From Lysinibacillus agricola (GTDB taxonomy: Bacteria; Bacillota; Bacilli; Bacillales_A; Planococcaceae), in contig NZ_CP067341.1 in the NCBI RefSeq assembly GCF_016638705.1, positions 685,501 through 749,500 of the forward strand: a stretch of 64,000 bases of DNA. The letters are read 5' to 3'. Every line of letters starts with the position of its first letter. Position 1 is the stretch's first letter. The notes below the pieces were generated by a model. That model did no database searches. It saw only the letters and a list, made by a program, of their open reading frames with translations, and was not told the origin of the DNA. A program made the position numbers and the translations under genes. Of this stretch, positions 26,230 through 37,646 are shown piece after piece.

Positions 26230-28455
26230 ATGAGTCCATTAGTAATTGCAAACATTGTTCTAACAGTCGTGGTTGTGCTTTATGCAGTAGGATTGTTCTT
26301 CTATCTGTTAAAAACACGCTATAAGTTTGTGCAATTGGGGAAAAAGGTTGAGTTTGATGAAAGTGTTAAAGAACGTATAGGTTATCTTATGGTCAATGTA
26401 CTTGGCCAAAACAAGCTATTAAAAGATCCAAAGAGTGGTTTAATTCACGTCATGTTCTTCTATGGATTTTTGATGGTGCAGCTAGGGGCCATTGATTTAA
26501 TTTGGAAGGGGTTAGTACCTGGATCACATTTGCCACTTGGCATTTTCTACAGTGTGTTTACATTCTTCCAAGAGCTTGTAGTATTAATGATTTTAGTGGC
26601 GGTTGTGTGGGCATTTTACCGTCGTTATGTAGAAAAGCTAGTACGTCTAAAACGAGGCTGGAAAAATGGTCTTGTCTTAATTTTCATTGGTGGGTTAATG
26701 GTTTCAACATTACTTGCAAATGGTATGGGATTAATTTGGCATGGTGAAGAACTAAGTTATACAGAGCCAGTTGCATCTGGCATTGCAGCTATTTTTAGCT
26801 TCCTACCAGCATCAGCAGCTGCTGTTGTTTTCTATGTGATGTGGTGGGCGCACTTACTAATTCTATTGACATTCTTAGTGTATGTACCACAATCGAAGCA
26901 TTTCCACTTGATTGTAAGTCCGATTAATGTGTACATGAACCGTTTAGATCGTACAGGTACACTAACACCAATCGATTTTGAAGCATTAGAAAATGCTGAA
27001 GATGAAGAGGATATTCCAGCAATTGGTGTCGGACGTATTGAAGACTTCACACAAAAACAAATGCTAGATTTATATTCTTGTGTAGAGTGCGGACGCTGTA
27101 CAAATATGTGTCCAGCATCAGGAACAGGGAAAATGCTATCACCGATGGATTTAATCGTGAAGCTTCGTGATCATTTAACATTTACAGGTGCTGTTGTGAC
27201 AAAGCAAAAACCTTGGGTACCTTATCAATTCTTTGCTAATACAAAGGGGAATCAGCTCGCGTTGGCAGCTGGTGCTGAGGGTGCAGTCATTGAAGATATC
27301 TATAGCCCTTCTTTAATCGGTGATGTCATTACAGAAGAAGAGATTTGGGCATGTACGACTTGCCGTAACTGTGAGGATCAATGTCCTGTTATGAATGAGC
27401 ATGTCGATAAAATTATTGACTTGCGCCGTTATTTAACAATGACTGAAGGAAAAGTAAACCCTGATGCACAACGCGCGATGACAAATATCGAGCGTCAAGG
27501 CAATCCTTGGGGCTTAAACCGTAAAGAAAAAGAAAATTGGCGTGACCTAGATCCAACCATTCATATTCCAACAGTGAAAGAGCTGAAAAAATCTGGCGAG
27601 GAAATGGAATATTTATTATGGGTTGGCTCAATGGGTGCATTTGATAACCGCTCGCAAAAAATTGCATTAGCTTTCTGTCGTTTATTAAACGAGGCAGGCG
27701 TGAAGTTTGCGATTTTAGGAAATAAAGAGAAAAACTCAGGGGATACTCCTCGTCGTTTAGGAAATGAGTTTTTATTCCAAGAGCTCGCAACAGCAAATAT
27801 TGATGAGTTTGAGAAAAACGATGTGAAGAAAATCGTTACGATTGATCCGCATGCCTACAATATCTTTAAAAATGAGTACCAAGACTTTGGCTGGAAGGGC
27901 GAGGTCTACCACCATACTGAACTATTGAATCAATTGATTGATGAAAATCGTCTAGCGTTAAATTACGAAGTTCATGAAACGATTGTTTTCCACGATTCTT
28001 GTTATTTAGGTCGTTATAACGATGTTTATGATGCACCACGTGAGATTTTACGAGGTATTCCAGGTATTAAGCTTGTGGAAATGGAGCGTAATCGTGAGGA
28101 AGCAATGTGCTGTGGCGCAGGTGGCGGCTTAATGTGGATGGAAGAGCATGTCGGCAACCGAATTAACGTAGCAAGAACAGAGCAAGCTTTAGCAACGAAT
28201 GCTTCAGTTATTTCTTCTGGATGTCCTTACTGCTTAACAATGCTTGAGGATGGCACAAAGGCAAAAGAGGTTGAGGATTCAATCGGTACATTCGATGTTG
28301 CAGAACTATTAGAGCGTTCTGTGTTTGGTGAAAAAGTAAAAGCTGTTGAGAATTCTGTTGAAGAAGAAGCAGCAGATGTGATGGTTGAAGAAGTAGTAGC
28401 TTCTGTAGAAAATGTCGAACAAGAAAAGAATGCAGAGACTAACGCAGAAAAATGA
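26230..28455 (+). CDS. fadF: FadF-like membrane iron-sulfur oxidoreductase
   Basis: 741 residues. The N-terminal third has about six membrane helices resembling the gamma subunit of nitrate reductase. Two 4Fe-4S motifs follow, CVECGRCTNMCP (about 284) and CTTCRNCEDQCP (about 374). Two CCG domains are marked by HDSCYLGRYN (about 590) and CCGAGGG (about 626). The C terminus is a Glu/Val-rich tail. It probably accepts electrons from ETF during acyl-CoA oxidation and passes them to menaquinone. B. subtilis fadF (ywjF) belongs to the FadR regulon and lies near acdA and rpoE, as here. Ribosome binding site aaaggggggacc. Confidence 0.9.
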   Translation: MSPLVIANIVLTVVVVLYAVGLFFYLLKTRYKFVQLGKKVEFDESVKERIGYLMVNVLGQNKLLKDPKSGLIHVMFFYGFLMVQLGAIDLIWKGLVPGSHLPLGIFYSVFTFFQELVVLMILVAVVWAFYRRYVEKLVRLKRGWKNGLVLIFIGGLMVSTLLANGMGLIWHGEELSYTEPVASGIAAIFSFLPASAAAVVFYVMWWAHLLILLTFLVYVPQSKHFHLIVSPINVYMNRLDRTGTLTPIDFEALENAEDEEDIPAIGVGRIEDFTQKQMLDLYSCVECGRCTNMCPASGTGKMLSPMDLIVKLRDHLTFTGAVVTKQKPWVPYQFFANTKGNQLALAAGAEGAVIEDIYSPSLIGDVITEEEIWACTTCRNCEDQCPVMNEHVDKIIDLRRYLTMTEGKVNPDAQRAMTNIERQGNPWGLNRKEKENWRDLDPTIHIPTVKELKKSGEEMEYLLWVGSMGAFDNRSQKIALAFCRLLNEAGVKFAILGNKEKNSGDTPRRLGNEFLFQELATANIDEFEKNDVKKIVTIDPHAYNIFKNEYQDFGWKGEVYHHTELLNQLIDENRLALNYEVHETIVFHDSCYLGRYNDVYDAPREILRGIPGIKLVEMERNREEAMCCGAGGGLMWMEEHVGNRINVARTEQALATNASVISSGCPYCLTMLEDGTKAKEVEDSIGTFDVAELLERSVFGEKVKAVENSVEEEAADVMVEEVVASVENVEQEKNAETNAEK

Positions 28456-28537
28456 TGGTTATTGCAGAAATATTTTCGTTATCTGAAAAATATAAATTGC
28501 ACAATAAATAATTGTTTTGTAGAATAAGATTAAATGG

Positions 28538-28569
28538 AAATGGGAGTTAACTTTAAACTCCCATTTTTC
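28538..28569 (+). terminator. Rho-independent terminator of fadF
   Basis: aaatgggagtt (28538-28548) pairs with aactcccattt (28556-28566), then T run. Confidence 0.85.
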
Positions 28570-28579
28570 ATAGCAAGAG

Positions 28580-28600
28580 GTCGAGCGAGCGTTCAGTCAA
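28580..28600 (-). promoter_or_regulatory. FadR-like operator upstream of the thiolase gene
   Basis: Read on the minus strand, gttgactgaacgctcgctc differs from the fadF site gttgactgaatgctcactc by only two transitions. It probably binds the same TetR-type repressor. The right palindrome half is weaker than at fadF. Confidence 0.5.
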
Positions 28601-28652
28601 CGCAAGTGCTCTGATACTTCTTCTAGAACGTAAAACAAAAGGGGTGTTTTAC

Positions 28653-29858
28653 TTGAATAGAGCTGTAATTTTAGCAGGAACAAGAACTGCATTTGGTAAG
28701 TTTGGAGGTTCACTATCAGCATTAAACGCAAGTGATTTAGGGGCAATCGCCATAAAAGGGGCACTTGAGAAAGCGAATATTTCGCCTAATGAAGTGGATG
28801 AAGTAATTTTAGGCTCCGTTTTACAAGGGGGACAGGGCCAACTTCCTTCAAGGCAGGCTGCGATCAAAGCTAATTTACCAGTAGTAGTGAAAACAGAAAC
28901 GATTAACAAAGTTTGTGCGTCAGGGATGCGTGCTGTAACACTAGCGAATCAGCTAATTCGATTAGGGGACGAAGAAGTAATTATCGCTGGTGGTATGGAG
29001 TCCATGTCCAATGCACCGTATTATCTTCAAAATGGTCGAACAGGCTTACGCATGGGCGATTCAACAATGGTGGATGGCATGCTATATGATGGCTTAACAT
29101 GTGCCTTTAATAAGGCAAGGCCGCCTATGGGAAGCTACGGTAATGCAACAGCGAAAGAATATTCGTTAAGCCGTGAGGAGCAGGATGCTTGGTCTGTTCG
29201 CAGTCAAGAACGTGCACTTGCAGCAATTGAGAAAGGTTACTTTGCTGAAGAGATCGTGCCTGTGGAAATTCCGCAACGTAAGGGAGAACCGCTTCAAGTC
29301 GATACAGATGAGGCACCTAGAGCTGGTACGTCAATGGAGGTACTTGCAAAACTCAAGCCAGCCTTTGACAAGGACGGAACGATTACAGCAGGTAACGCAC
29401 CTGGCGTTAATGATGGTGCATGTGCCTTAGTAGTTATGAGTGAGGAACGTGCAGCACGTGAAGGTAGAGAGCCACTTGCAGTTATTATTGGCCATGAAGA
29501 GCTTGCTATTGAACCGGAGAACTTCCCACAAACACCAGGGCTTGTTATTAACAAATTACTGAAAAAGACAGGGAAAGCATTAGCTGACATTGATTTGATC
29601 GAAATCAATGAAGCCTTTGCAGCAGTAGCTCTTGTCAGCAAGCAGCTAGCAGATTTAGACGCTGAAAAGGTCAATGTTAACGGTGGTGCAGTTGCACTAG
29701 GTCATCCAATTGGAGCGTCTGGAGCACGCATTATTTTAACACTTGCACATGAATTAAAACGTCGTGGCGGTGGTATCGGAATTGCTGCAATCTGCTCAGG
29801 TGGAGGGCAAGGCGATGCGATTATGATTGAAGTACCGAAAACAGGGGGACACGAATGA
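28653..29858 (+). CDS. Acetyl-CoA C-acyltransferase (thiolase)
   Basis: 401 residues, thiolase II family (MmgA/AtoB-like). The acyl-carrying Cys88 is in [10 protein letters not shown]; the active-site His is in [11 protein letters not shown] and the second Cys in CSGGGQGDA. It performs the last step of beta-oxidation or forms acetoacetyl-CoA. I chose TTG at 28653, 6 bases after aaaaggggtg; a GTG at 28644 is inside that site. The stop overlaps the next start by 4 bp. Confidence 0.93.
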   Translation: MNRAVILAGTRTAFGKFGGSLSALNASDLGAIAIKGALEKANISPNEVDEVILGSVLQGGQGQLPSRQAAIKANLPVVVKTETINKVCASGMRAVTLANQLIRLGDEEVIIAGGMESMSNAPYYLQNGRTGLRMGDSTMVDGMLYDGLTCAFNKARPPMGSYGNATAKEYSLSREEQDAWSVRSQERALAAIEKGYFAEEIVPVEIPQRKGEPLQVDTDEAPRAGTSMEVLAKLKPAFDKDGTITAGNAPGVNDGACALVVMSEERAAREGREPLAVIIGHEELAIEPENFPQTPGLVINKLLKKTGKALADIDLIEINEAFAAVALVSKQLADLDAEKVNVNGGAVALGHPIGASGARIILTLAHELKRRGGGIGIAAICSGGGQGDAIMIEVPKTGGHE

Positions 29859-30709
29859 TGGGAATTCAAAAAGTGATGGTTATTGGTGCTGGACAAATGG
29901 GCTCCGGCATTGCACAAGTTTGTGCACAAGCTGGTTTTGATGTCAAACTGAACGACATGAAGCAAGAATTTTTCGAACGCGGTTTAGGAGTCATTACGAA
30001 AAACCTGACACGTGATGTCGAAAAGGGTCGTAAAACTGAAGATGAGAAGGCGGCTATTTTAGGTCGTATTAGTATGTCACTAGATTTACAGGATGCTAGT
30101 GACGTAGATATTATCATCGAGGCAGCTGTGGAAAATATGGAAGTGAAGCAATCCATCTTTAAGCAAATTGATCAGATTGCACCGGCACATGCCATTTTAG
30201 CTACGAATACATCATCTTTACCAATTACGGAAATTGCAGCTGTAACAAATCGTCCAGAGCAAGTGATTGGTATGCACTTTATGAATCCTGTACCTGTTAT
30301 GAAGCTTGTAGAAATTATTAGAGGGTTAGCAACAAGTGATGAAGTCTACAAATCGGTTGAAGACATGACAGTAAAATTATCGAAAACTCCAGTGGAAGTA
30401 AATGACTTCCCAGGCTTTATTTCGAATCGTATTTTATTACCAATGATTAATGAAGCGATCTACGCATTGTATGAGGGTGTAGCATCGAAAGAAGCTATTG
30501 ATGATGTGATGAAGCTCGGAATGAATCATCCGATGGGTCCGTTGACATTAGCAGACTTTATTGGTCTTGATACATGTCTATCCATCATGGAGATCTTACA
30601 CGAGGGCTTAGGTGATAGTAAATATAGACCTTGTCCATTGCTTCGTAAATATGTGGCGGCGGGCTGGCTAGGTAAAAAATCTGGAAGAGGCTTTTACGTT
30701 TATGAATAA
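29855..30709 (+). CDS. 3-hydroxybutyryl-CoA dehydrogenase
   Basis: 284 residues of the MmgB/Hbd family. The N-terminal Rossmann motif [11 protein letters not shown], the active-site region [16 protein letters not shown] and [10 protein letters not shown] are intact, and the C-terminal dimer domain has [16 protein letters not shown]. It oxidises 3-hydroxyacyl-CoA with NAD+. Translationally coupled to the thiolase (ATGATG overlapping its stop). Confidence 0.95.
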   Translation: MMGIQKVMVIGAGQMGSGIAQVCAQAGFDVKLNDMKQEFFERGLGVITKNLTRDVEKGRKTEDEKAAILGRISMSLDLQDASDVDIIIEAAVENMEVKQSIFKQIDQIAPAHAILATNTSSLPITEIAAVTNRPEQVIGMHFMNPVPVMKLVEIIRGLATSDEVYKSVEDMTVKLSKTPVEVNDFPGFISNRILLPMINEAIYALYEGVASKEAIDDVMKLGMNHPMGPLTLADFIGLDTCLSIMEILHEGLGDSKYRPCPLLRKYVAAGWLGKKSGRGFYVYE

Positions 30710-30778
30710 TCCTATGGGGATGGGGCGATTCAAACGAAATGGGATGCTACGGGACAACATTTAGGGGTGACATTATAG

Positions 30779-31915
30779 ATGCATTTACAATTTACAGATG
30801 AACAAATAATGATGCGTGATATGGTTCGGAATTTTGCTCAGGATAAAATTGAACCGTGGGTAGAACGTATGGAGGCAGGAGAGTTTCCACGCGAACTCCT
30901 TGCACAAATGGGAGAATTAGGTTTAATGGGGATCACGACGCCTGAGGAATTAGGCGGCTCAGCGATGGATTTTACATCGTACATAATTGCTATCAATGAA
31001 CTATCGAAGGTTAGTGCAGTAATGGGTGTTATTTTATCTGTGCATACATCGGTTGGAACAAATCCCATTATTTATTTCGGTAACGATGAACAGAAGAAAC
31101 GTTATGTTCCGAAGCTTGCTGCTGGAGAATATTTAGGGGCATTTTGTTTAACAGAGCCTAGCGCTGGTTCTGATGCTGGCTCTCTACAATCAAAAGCAGT
31201 ACGAGATGGAGATGAATATGTCATCAACGGCTCCAAGGTGTTTATTACAAACGGTGGAGAAGCAGATGTTTATATTGTCTTTGCATCAACGAATCCTGCG
31301 GCAAAAACACGTGGTATTTCAGCATTTATTGTTGAAAAAGGAACACCAGGCTTAATCATAGGGAAAGATGAACATAAAATGGGCTTACACGGTTCACGTA
31401 CAGTTCAACTAACATTCGACAACTGCCGTATTCCAGCTACAAACCTTCTTGGGGAAGAGGGAGAAGGCTTTAAAATTGCAATGGCCAACTTAGATGTTGG
31501 ACGTATTGGTATTGCTGCACAAGCTTTAGGCATTGCGGAAGCGGCGTTAGAAGCAGCTACTGCTTATGCCAAAGAGCGTGTTCAATTCGGAAAACCTATT
31601 GCAGCACAACAAGGGGTTGGCTTCAAGCTTGCTGATATGGCGACTGCTGTAGAAGCAGCAAAATTATTAGTCTATCGCGCAGCAGATTTACGCTCAAAAG
31701 GTTTGCCATGTGGAGCTGAGGCCTCGATGGCGAAACTCTTTGCCTCTCGTACAGCGGTGCAAACAGCGATCGATGCTGTACAAATTTTTGGTGGCTACGG
31801 CTATACAACAGACTATCCCGTAGAGCGTTATTTCCGTGATGCAAAGGTAACAGAAATATACGAGGGTACAAGTGAAATTCAAAAACTAGTCATTAGTAAA
31901 CATTTACTTAAATAA
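30779..31915 (+). CDS. Acyl-CoA dehydrogenase (MmgC/BCAD-like)
   Basis: 378 residues, the standard acyl-CoA dehydrogenase length. FAD- and substrate-binding signatures CLTEPSAGSDAGSLQ and VFITNGGEADVYIVFA, and the catalytic Glu region YEGTSEIQKLVI near the C terminus, are present. Introduces the 2,3 double bond and reduces ETF. Ribosome binding site aggggtgac. It is about 58% or more alike, by eye, to the acyl-CoA dehydrogenase that follows, suggesting an old duplication; I did not align them formally. Confidence 0.93.
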   Translation: MHLQFTDEQIMMRDMVRNFAQDKIEPWVERMEAGEFPRELLAQMGELGLMGITTPEELGGSAMDFTSYIIAINELSKVSAVMGVILSVHTSVGTNPIIYFGNDEQKKRYVPKLAAGEYLGAFCLTEPSAGSDAGSLQSKAVRDGDEYVINGSKVFITNGGEADVYIVFASTNPAAKTRGISAFIVEKGTPGLIIGKDEHKMGLHGSRTVQLTFDNCRIPATNLLGEEGEGFKIAMANLDVGRIGIAAQALGIAEAALEAATAYAKERVQFGKPIAAQQGVGFKLADMATAVEAAKLLVYRAADLRSKGLPCGAEASMAKLFASRTAVQTAIDAVQIFGGYGYTTDYPVERYFRDAKVTEIYEGTSEIQKLVISKHLLK

Positions 31916-31973
31916 GGTCTGATGTTATGTTGCAAAGTTGATTTTTAACGGATGATGTTGATTGCTAAAAAAT

Positions 31974-32092
31974 CGCTCGGGTAATCTGAATAAATGATCA
32001 GGTCGAGCAATAAAACGCTCGGGTTATCCGGAGAACTGCTCAGGTAACCAAGAGATTTGCTCAGTTTCCCGAGGCATACCGCAGAAACATGA
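31974..32092. repeat. 21-bp tandem array (GCTCGGGTAAYC type)
   Basis: Five to six degenerate 21-bp units: gctcgggtaatctgaataaat, gctcgggttatccggagaact, gctcaggtaaccaagagattt and others (each one unit). It lies in the gap between two acyl-CoA dehydrogenase genes. Confidence 0.7.
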
Positions 32093-32153
32093 TCAAATAT
32101 AGAAATCAACAATATAGCACTAACAGAGTCTAACGAAAAAGGGGAAATGGACA

Positions 32154-33290
32154 ATGAACTTTCAATTAACAGAAGAGCATGAGCAATTACGTGAAATGAT
32201 TCGTGATTTTGCTATTAATGAAGTGGCACCAACAGCGGCGGAACGTGACGAGAATGAAGAGTTTGATCGTGCAATTTTCGATAAAATGGCGGAGCTAGGT
32301 TTAACAGGTATTCCATGGCCAGAAGAATACGGTGGTGCAGGCTTTGATTATCTTGCGTATGTCATTGCAGTGGAAGAATTATCACGTGTATGTGCGTCAA
32401 CAGGGGTAACTTTATCAGCACATACTTCGCTTGCTGGTTGGCCGATCTTTAAATTCGGTAATGAAGAACAAAAACAAAAATATCTTCGTCCAATGGCAGA
32501 AGGTAAACATATCGGTGCATATGGCTTAACAGAGGCAGGCTCAGGTTCTGATGCTGGTGGTATGAAAACATATGCAAAACGTGATGGCGATGATTATATT
32601 TTAAACGGCTCGAAGATTTTCATTACGAATGGTGGAGTAGCAGATACATATGTTGTATTTGCAGTAACAGATCCAGAAGCTAAACATGGCACAACTGCTT
32701 TTATCGTTGAAGCTGGATTTGAAGGTTTCTCGGTAGGTAAGAAGGAGAAAAAATTAGGGATTCGTTCATCTCCTACAACTGAAATTATTTTTGAAAATTG
32801 TCGCGTTCCGAAAGAAAACATGCTTGGAGCTGAGGGAGAAGGCTTCAAAATTGCGATGACAACACTTGATGGAGGACGTAATGGTATTGCAGCTCAAGCT
32901 GTAGGGATTGCACAGGGAGCATTAGATGCAGCGGTTGAATATGGAAAAGAACGTGTGCAATTTGGTAAACCGATTACTGCCAACCAAGGTGTTTCCTTTA
33001 AATTAGCGGATATGGCAACTCAAATTGAAGCATCTCGACTGCTCACATATCAAGCAGCTTGGTTGGAATCAAATAGTCTATCTTATGGTAAGGCATCTGC
33101 AATGGCGAAATTAATGGCTGGCGATACTGCGATGAATGTAACGACTGAGGCGGTTCAAATCTTTGGTGGATATGGTTATACGAAAGATTATCCAGTTGAG
33201 CGCTTCATGCGTGATGCGAAAATTACACAAATTTACGAAGGTACACAAGAGATTCAACGTCTTGTTATCTCTCGTATGTTGACAAAATAA
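32154..33290 (+). CDS. Acyl-CoA dehydrogenase (AcdA-like)
   Basis: 378 residues with [43 protein letters not shown] and the C-terminal [13 protein letters not shown] holding the catalytic Glu. In B. subtilis acdA lies between fadF and rpoE, which matches this position. Ribosome binding site aaaggggaa. The TetR gene begins 3 bases after its stop, so the two are co-transcribed. Confidence 0.93.
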   Translation: MNFQLTEEHEQLREMIRDFAINEVAPTAAERDENEEFDRAIFDKMAELGLTGIPWPEEYGGAGFDYLAYVIAVEELSRVCASTGVTLSAHTSLAGWPIFKFGNEEQKQKYLRPMAEGKHIGAYGLTEAGSGSDAGGMKTYAKRDGDDYILNGSKIFITNGGVADTYVVFAVTDPEAKHGTTAFIVEAGFEGFSVGKKEKKLGIRSSPTTEIIFENCRVPKENMLGAEGEGFKIAMTTLDGGRNGIAAQAVGIAQGALDAAVEYGKERVQFGKPITANQGVSFKLADMATQIEASRLLTYQAAWLESNSLSYGKASAMAKLMAGDTAMNVTTEAVQIFGGYGYTKDYPVERFMRDAKITQIYEGTQEIQRLVISRMLTK

Positions 33291-33293
33291 CAT

Positions 33294-33926
33294 ATGACAG
33301 AAAGAGATAAAAGACCCCAAGTACAGTCAACGGTAAAAGATGAAAATCTTATCGCCATTCGTCGAGAACAAATGATAGAGGGAGCCATTAAATTATTTAA
33401 AGAAAAAGGTTTTCATCGTGCCACAACGAGAGAAATCGCAAAAGCTGCAGGCTTTAGTATCGGTACATTATATGAGTATATACGTACTAAAGAAGATGTC
33501 CTTTACCTTGTATGTGATAGTATTTATCACCATGCAATGGAGCGACTTTCAAGTTATGAGATTAAGGCAGGAACTATAGAAGAGTTAAAGGAAATGATTC
33601 GAGAGTATTTCTTGCAAATTGATAGTATGGTTGATGAGCTGACAATCATGTATCAAGAAACTAAATCATTGTCAAAAGAAGCACAACGTTATGTATTTAG
33701 TAAGGAGTTTGAAATGGTTGGTACTTTTGAGCGATTACTAAAACGCTGTGTGCAGTCAGGTGAGATAACGATGACGGATCAACAAATCCATTTGGCAGCA
33801 AATAACTTAGTCGTTTCTGGACAAAGCTGGGCATTCCGTAAATGGGCGCTCCATCGTCAACATTCTATTGATGAATTTATTGAAATGCAAATAACATTGT
33901 TTATTTCAGGCATAAAGGGGTTCTAA
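33294..33926 (+). CDS. TetR family regulator of acyl-CoA metabolism
   Basis: 210 residues. An N-terminal extension precedes the helix-turn-helix FHRATTREIAKAAGFSIGTLYEYI; the C-terminal ligand domain is of the acyl-CoA-responsive type seen beside icmF and acd genes. No separate ribosome binding site is needed if coupled to the acyl-CoA dehydrogenase gene 3 bases upstream. It is a candidate to bind the shared sites at 26110 and 28583, though a distant FadR could do so instead. A strong terminator follows. Confidence 0.85.
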   Translation: MTERDKRPQVQSTVKDENLIAIRREQMIEGAIKLFKEKGFHRATTREIAKAAGFSIGTLYEYIRTKEDVLYLVCDSIYHHAMERLSSYEIKAGTIEELKEMIREYFLQIDSMVDELTIMYQETKSLSKEAQRYVFSKEFEMVGTFERLLKRCVQSGEITMTDQQIHLAANNLVVSGQSWAFRKWALHRQHSIDEFIEMQITLFISGIKGF

Positions 33927-33946
33927 TAAGTTCCGTTAAGGGGTTG

Positions 33947-33990
33947 TCGGTAATTGCATAAAGCGACATTGCAATTACCGACTTTTTTTA
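33947..33990 (+). terminator. Rho-independent terminator
   Basis: A 13-bp perfect stem, gtcggtaattgca (33947-33959) with its complement (33971-33983), then TTTTTTT. Confidence 0.93.
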
Positions 33991-34004
33991 TAAATGAAAA
34001 GGCT

Positions 34005-34212
34005 CATCACCAAAAGTAGGGGATAGTATTTGTTAAAAACGTATGCCATGTAAATAAGTTGATTGGAGTGGAGACTGGGCGACTCCTCGGGGATCAGCGT
34101 CACAGATGAGACCCTGGAGCGAGCAAAGCGAGTGAAGCGGCTCATCGGACGCCCCCAGGAAAGCGCACAGTCGGAACGGAAATCAACCCCACGTTATGAT
34201 GATGAGTCGATA
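34005..34212. repeat. Palindromic intergenic element, copy 3
   Basis: Runs from ggctcatcaccaaaagtagg to ttatgatgatgagtc with gactgggcgactcctcggggat, cagatgagaccctggagcg, gctcatcggacgcccccagg and cagtcggaacggaaatcaac inside. The two ends are inverted copies. It fills the gap before icmF and gives a false in-frame extension of that gene. Confidence 0.85.
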
Positions 34213-34245
34213 AAGAACATTAAGGGGAGAAAGTGGGGATTTCAT

Positions 34246-37200
34246 ATGACAAAGGTAGAAGTGTATCGTCCAAAAAATCACGTACGTTTTGTTACAGCAT
34301 CAAGTCTTTTTGATGGGCATGATGCTTCGGTCAATATTATGCGACGTATTTTACAATCAAGCGGTGTAGAGGTAATCCATTTAGGACATAATCGCTCCGT
34401 GGAAGAAGTCGTAAATGCTGCGATTCAAGAGGATGCTCAAGGTATTGCTGTATCTTCTTATCAAGGTGGACATATGGAATACTTTAAATATATGTATGAT
34501 TTACTGCGTGAAAAGGGAGCGCCGCATATTAAAATTTATGGTGGCGGTGGTGGTGTTATTTTACCACGTGAAATTAAAGAGTTACATGCTTATGGGGTTG
34601 CAGGGATTTTCTCACCAGAGGATGGACGTGTCTTAGGATTACAAGGGATGATTAATGAGAAAATTAAGGGGACCGATTTCCAAACGGCAACAGGTAACTA
34701 TCAAGAAAAGCTTGATGCTCTAACGACAGAAACACCAGAAATTTTAGCGAATTTAATAACTGCTGCAGAGTCGAATGACGATGAAGAAACGAAAAATATG
34801 CTAGTAGAAGCTCGCAAACGCTCGAAAGGGACAGCTATATTAGGTATTACAGGAACTGGTGGTGCGGGTAAGTCTTCCTTAACGGATGAATTAATTCGTC
34901 GTTTCCTGAAAGAATTCCCAGATAAACGCGTAGCGATTCTTTCTGTCGATCCGACAAAGCAAAAAACAGGTGGGGCTTTACTTGGTGACCGAATTCGTAT
35001 GAATGCGATTTTCAATAATCGAGTATATATGCGTAGTTTAGCAACCCGTGGATCTCGTACAGAGCTTTCTGCTTCGATTGGGGACGTGCTAGATGTAGTG
35101 AAAGTAGCAGGCTATGATTTAATCATTGTAGAAACAAGTGGTATTGGTCAAGGTGATGCGGAAATTACAAACTATACGAATCTATCCATGTACGTTATGA
35201 CAAGTGAGTTTGGTGCTCCAACGCAGCTTGAGAAAATTGACATGATTGATTTTGCGGATGTTATCGCCATCAATAAATTTGAACGCAAAGGCTCTGAGGA
35301 TGCATTACGCCAAGTGCAGAAGCAATACCAACGTTCGCGAGAGCTTTGGGATGAATCACTTGATAATATGCCTGTTTACGGTACGATTGCAAGTCAATTT
35401 AATGATAAAGGAACGAATGCTTTATTTGCTGCATTAGTAAATATCATTAATAAGAATACAGGAAGTAATTGGGAAACAGGCTATGAGCAATTTGCGAAAA
35501 CTCAAAAGCAGGATATTATTATTCCAAACGATCGTCGTTATTATTTACGAGAAATTACAGATACTGTGCGTGGCTATCACAAAAAATCAGAGCAACAGGT
35601 GGAATTTGCTCGCCGTCTATTCCAATTAGAGGGAGCTATTGCAGCGGTTAAGGAAAAAGCACCAAATGATGCACTTGTTGCTTCTCTTGCTTCTTTAGCG
35701 GAAGGTGTCAGAGATGAATTAACGGCTGAATCTAAGCGCATTTTAGATAATTGGCAGACTTTAAAAGAAGCGTATGCTGGGGACGAATTTGTAACGAAAG
35801 TTCGTGATAAGGAAATTCGCACGATTTTAAAGACAACAAGCCTTTCTGGTACAAAAATTCCTAAAGTTGCCTTGCCGAAATTTGTAGATTACGGTGAAAT
35901 TTTACGTTGGGTTTATAGAGAAAATGTACCTGGTGAATTCCCTTATACTGCGGGGGTATTCCAATTTAAACGTGAAGGTGAAGATCCGAAGCGACAATTT
36001 GCTGGTGAGGGTACGCCTGAGCGTACAAATAAACGATTCCATTATTTATCGAAGGATGATGATGCAAAACGTTTATCAACAGCATTTGATTCGGTAACGC
36101 TATACGGTGAAGATCCAGATTACCGACCAGATATTTATGGCAAGGTTGGAGAGTCGGGTGTATCCATTTGTACGTTAGAGGATATGAAAAAGCTTTATGC
36201 AGGCTTTGATTTATGTGCACCATCAACTTCAGTATCGATGACCATTAACGGTCCTGCACCGATTATTTTGGCGATGTTCATGAATACGGCTATTGATCAG
36301 CAAGTGAAACTACATGAGAAAGAACTTGGTCGCCCTTTGACAGTTGAAGAATTTACGGAGACACGAGAGAAAACATTACAGGTCGTGCGTGGAACGGTGC
36401 AAGCAGATATTTTAAAAGAAGATCAAGGGCAAAATACATGTATTTTCTCAACAGAGTTTGCATTACGTATGATGGGAGATATTCAGCAATACTTTATCGA
36501 TTATAAAGTTCGTAATTACTACTCAGTATCTATTTCTGGTTATCATATTGCCGAAGCTGGAGCGAACCCAATTTCACAGTTGGCTTTTACATTAGCAAAT
36601 GGCTTTACGTATGTGGAATATTATTTAAGTCGTGGAATGAATATTAACGATTTTGCACCAAATCTATCATTCTTCTTCTCTAACGGACTTGATCCAGAGT
36701 ACACAGTTATTGGACGCGTAGCTCGTCGTATTTGGGCAGTTGTGATGCGTGATAAGTACAACGCCAATGAACGTGCGCAAAAGCTTAAATATCATATCCA
36801 AACATCTGGACGTAGTTTGCATGCACAGGAGATTGATTTTAATGATATCCGCACAACATTACAGGCATTAATGGCTTTACAGGATAATTGTAATTCATTG
36901 CATACAAATGCATATGATGAGGCCATTACAACGCCTACGGAAGAATCTGTACGTCGTGCGATGGCCATTCAAATGATTATTACGAAGGAACATGGCTTAG
37001 CGAAAAACGAAAACCCATTACAAGGTGCATTTATTGTGGAAGAATTAACGGACCTTGTAGAAGAAGCGGTATTAGAAGAATTTGATCGTATCAATGATCG
37101 TGGTGGCGTGCTAGGTGCAATGGAAACACAATATCAGCGCGGTAAGATCCAAGAGGAATCCATGTACTACGAAATGCTAAAACATTCGGGTGAGTTACCA

Positions 37201-37494
37201 ATCATTGGTGTGAACACATACTTAAATCCGAATCCACCTTCAGCGGATGAAATTGACAATATGGAAATTGCGCGTGCATCGACGGAAGAAAAAGAGACGC
37301 AAATTCATAATTTACATGCCTTCTGGAAGCAACATGGAGAAGGGACTGAAGCGGCTATTGCTCGTTTACAACAAGTAGCTGTAAACAATGGCAATATTTT
37401 CGCGGAGTTAATGGAAACCGTAAAAGTAGCTAGCTTAGGGCAAATCACGAAGGCTTTATACGAAGTAGGCGGACAATATCGTCGTAATATGTAA
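34246..37494 (+). CDS. icmF: Fused isobutyryl-CoA mutase IcmF
   Basis: 1082 residues, the size of known IcmF. Domain order: B12-binding Rossmann domain (residues 10-150, LFDGHDAS with the axial His), a MeaI/ArgK-type G-protein chaperone (P-loop GTGGAGKSS near 204), a linker, and the methylmalonyl-CoA-mutase-like TIM barrel (about 560 onward; [31 protein letters not shown]). It interconverts isobutyryl-CoA and n-butyryl-CoA using adenosylcobalamin. ATG at 34246 follows aaggggagaaag; the upstream frame is palindromic repeat. It links B12 supply to branched acyl-CoA oxidation. Confidence 0.96.
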   Translation: MTKVEVYRPKNHVRFVTASSLFDGHDASVNIMRRILQSSGVEVIHLGHNRSVEEVVNAAIQEDAQGIAVSSYQGGHMEYFKYMYDLLREKGAPHIKIYGGGGGVILPREIKELHAYGVAGIFSPEDGRVLGLQGMINEKIKGTDFQTATGNYQEKLDALTTETPEILANLITAAESNDDEETKNMLVEARKRSKGTAILGITGTGGAGKSSLTDELIRRFLKEFPDKRVAILSVDPTKQKTGGALLGDRIRMNAIFNNRVYMRSLATRGSRTELSASIGDVLDVVKVAGYDLIIVETSGIGQGDAEITNYTNLSMYVMTSEFGAPTQLEKIDMIDFADVIAINKFERKGSEDALRQVQKQYQRSRELWDESLDNMPVYGTIASQFNDKGTNALFAALVNIINKNTGSNWETGYEQFAKTQKQDIIIPNDRRYYLREITDTVRGYHKKSEQQVEFARRLFQLEGAIAAVKEKAPNDALVASLASLAEGVRDELTAESKRILDNWQTLKEAYAGDEFVTKVRDKEIRTILKTTSLSGTKIPKVALPKFVDYGEILRWVYRENVPGEFPYTAGVFQFKREGEDPKRQFAGEGTPERTNKRFHYLSKDDDAKRLSTAFDSVTLYGEDPDYRPDIYGKVGESGVSICTLEDMKKLYAGFDLCAPSTSVSMTINGPAPIILAMFMNTAIDQQVKLHEKELGRPLTVEEFTETREKTLQVVRGTVQADILKEDQGQNTCIFSTEFALRMMGDIQQYFIDYKVRNYYSVSISGYHIAEAGANPISQLAFTLANGFTYVEYYLSRGMNINDFAPNLSFFFSNGLDPEYTVIGRVARRIWAVVMRDKYNANERAQKLKYHIQTSGRSLHAQEIDFNDIRTTLQALMALQDNCNSLHTNAYDEAITTPTEESVRRAMAIQMIITKEHGLAKNENPLQGAFIVEELTDLVEEAVLEEFDRINDRGGVLGAMETQYQRGKIQEESMYYEMLKHSGELPIIGVNTYLNPNPPSADEIDNMEIARASTEEKETQIHNLHAFWKQHGEGTEAAIARLQQVAVNNGNIFAELMETVKVASLGQITKALYEVGGQYRRNM

Positions 37495-37646
37495 ATCGTA
37501 AACGTGCATAACTTCTTCCTTTTTGGCATTTATTCTATTTGATACAAAATGCTGCTGTATTTTTAAGTGTCTAGTCTTAGGATTAGGCACTTCTTTTTAT
37601 TTCCGTTATAATAGAATTGTAAAAAAAAGGGGAGGCGCAGTAGAGG

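Noticed and set aside
34063..34245. N-terminal extension of icmF by 61 residues
   Set aside because: Encoded by palindromic element; the IcmF N terminus aligns with ATG at 34246.
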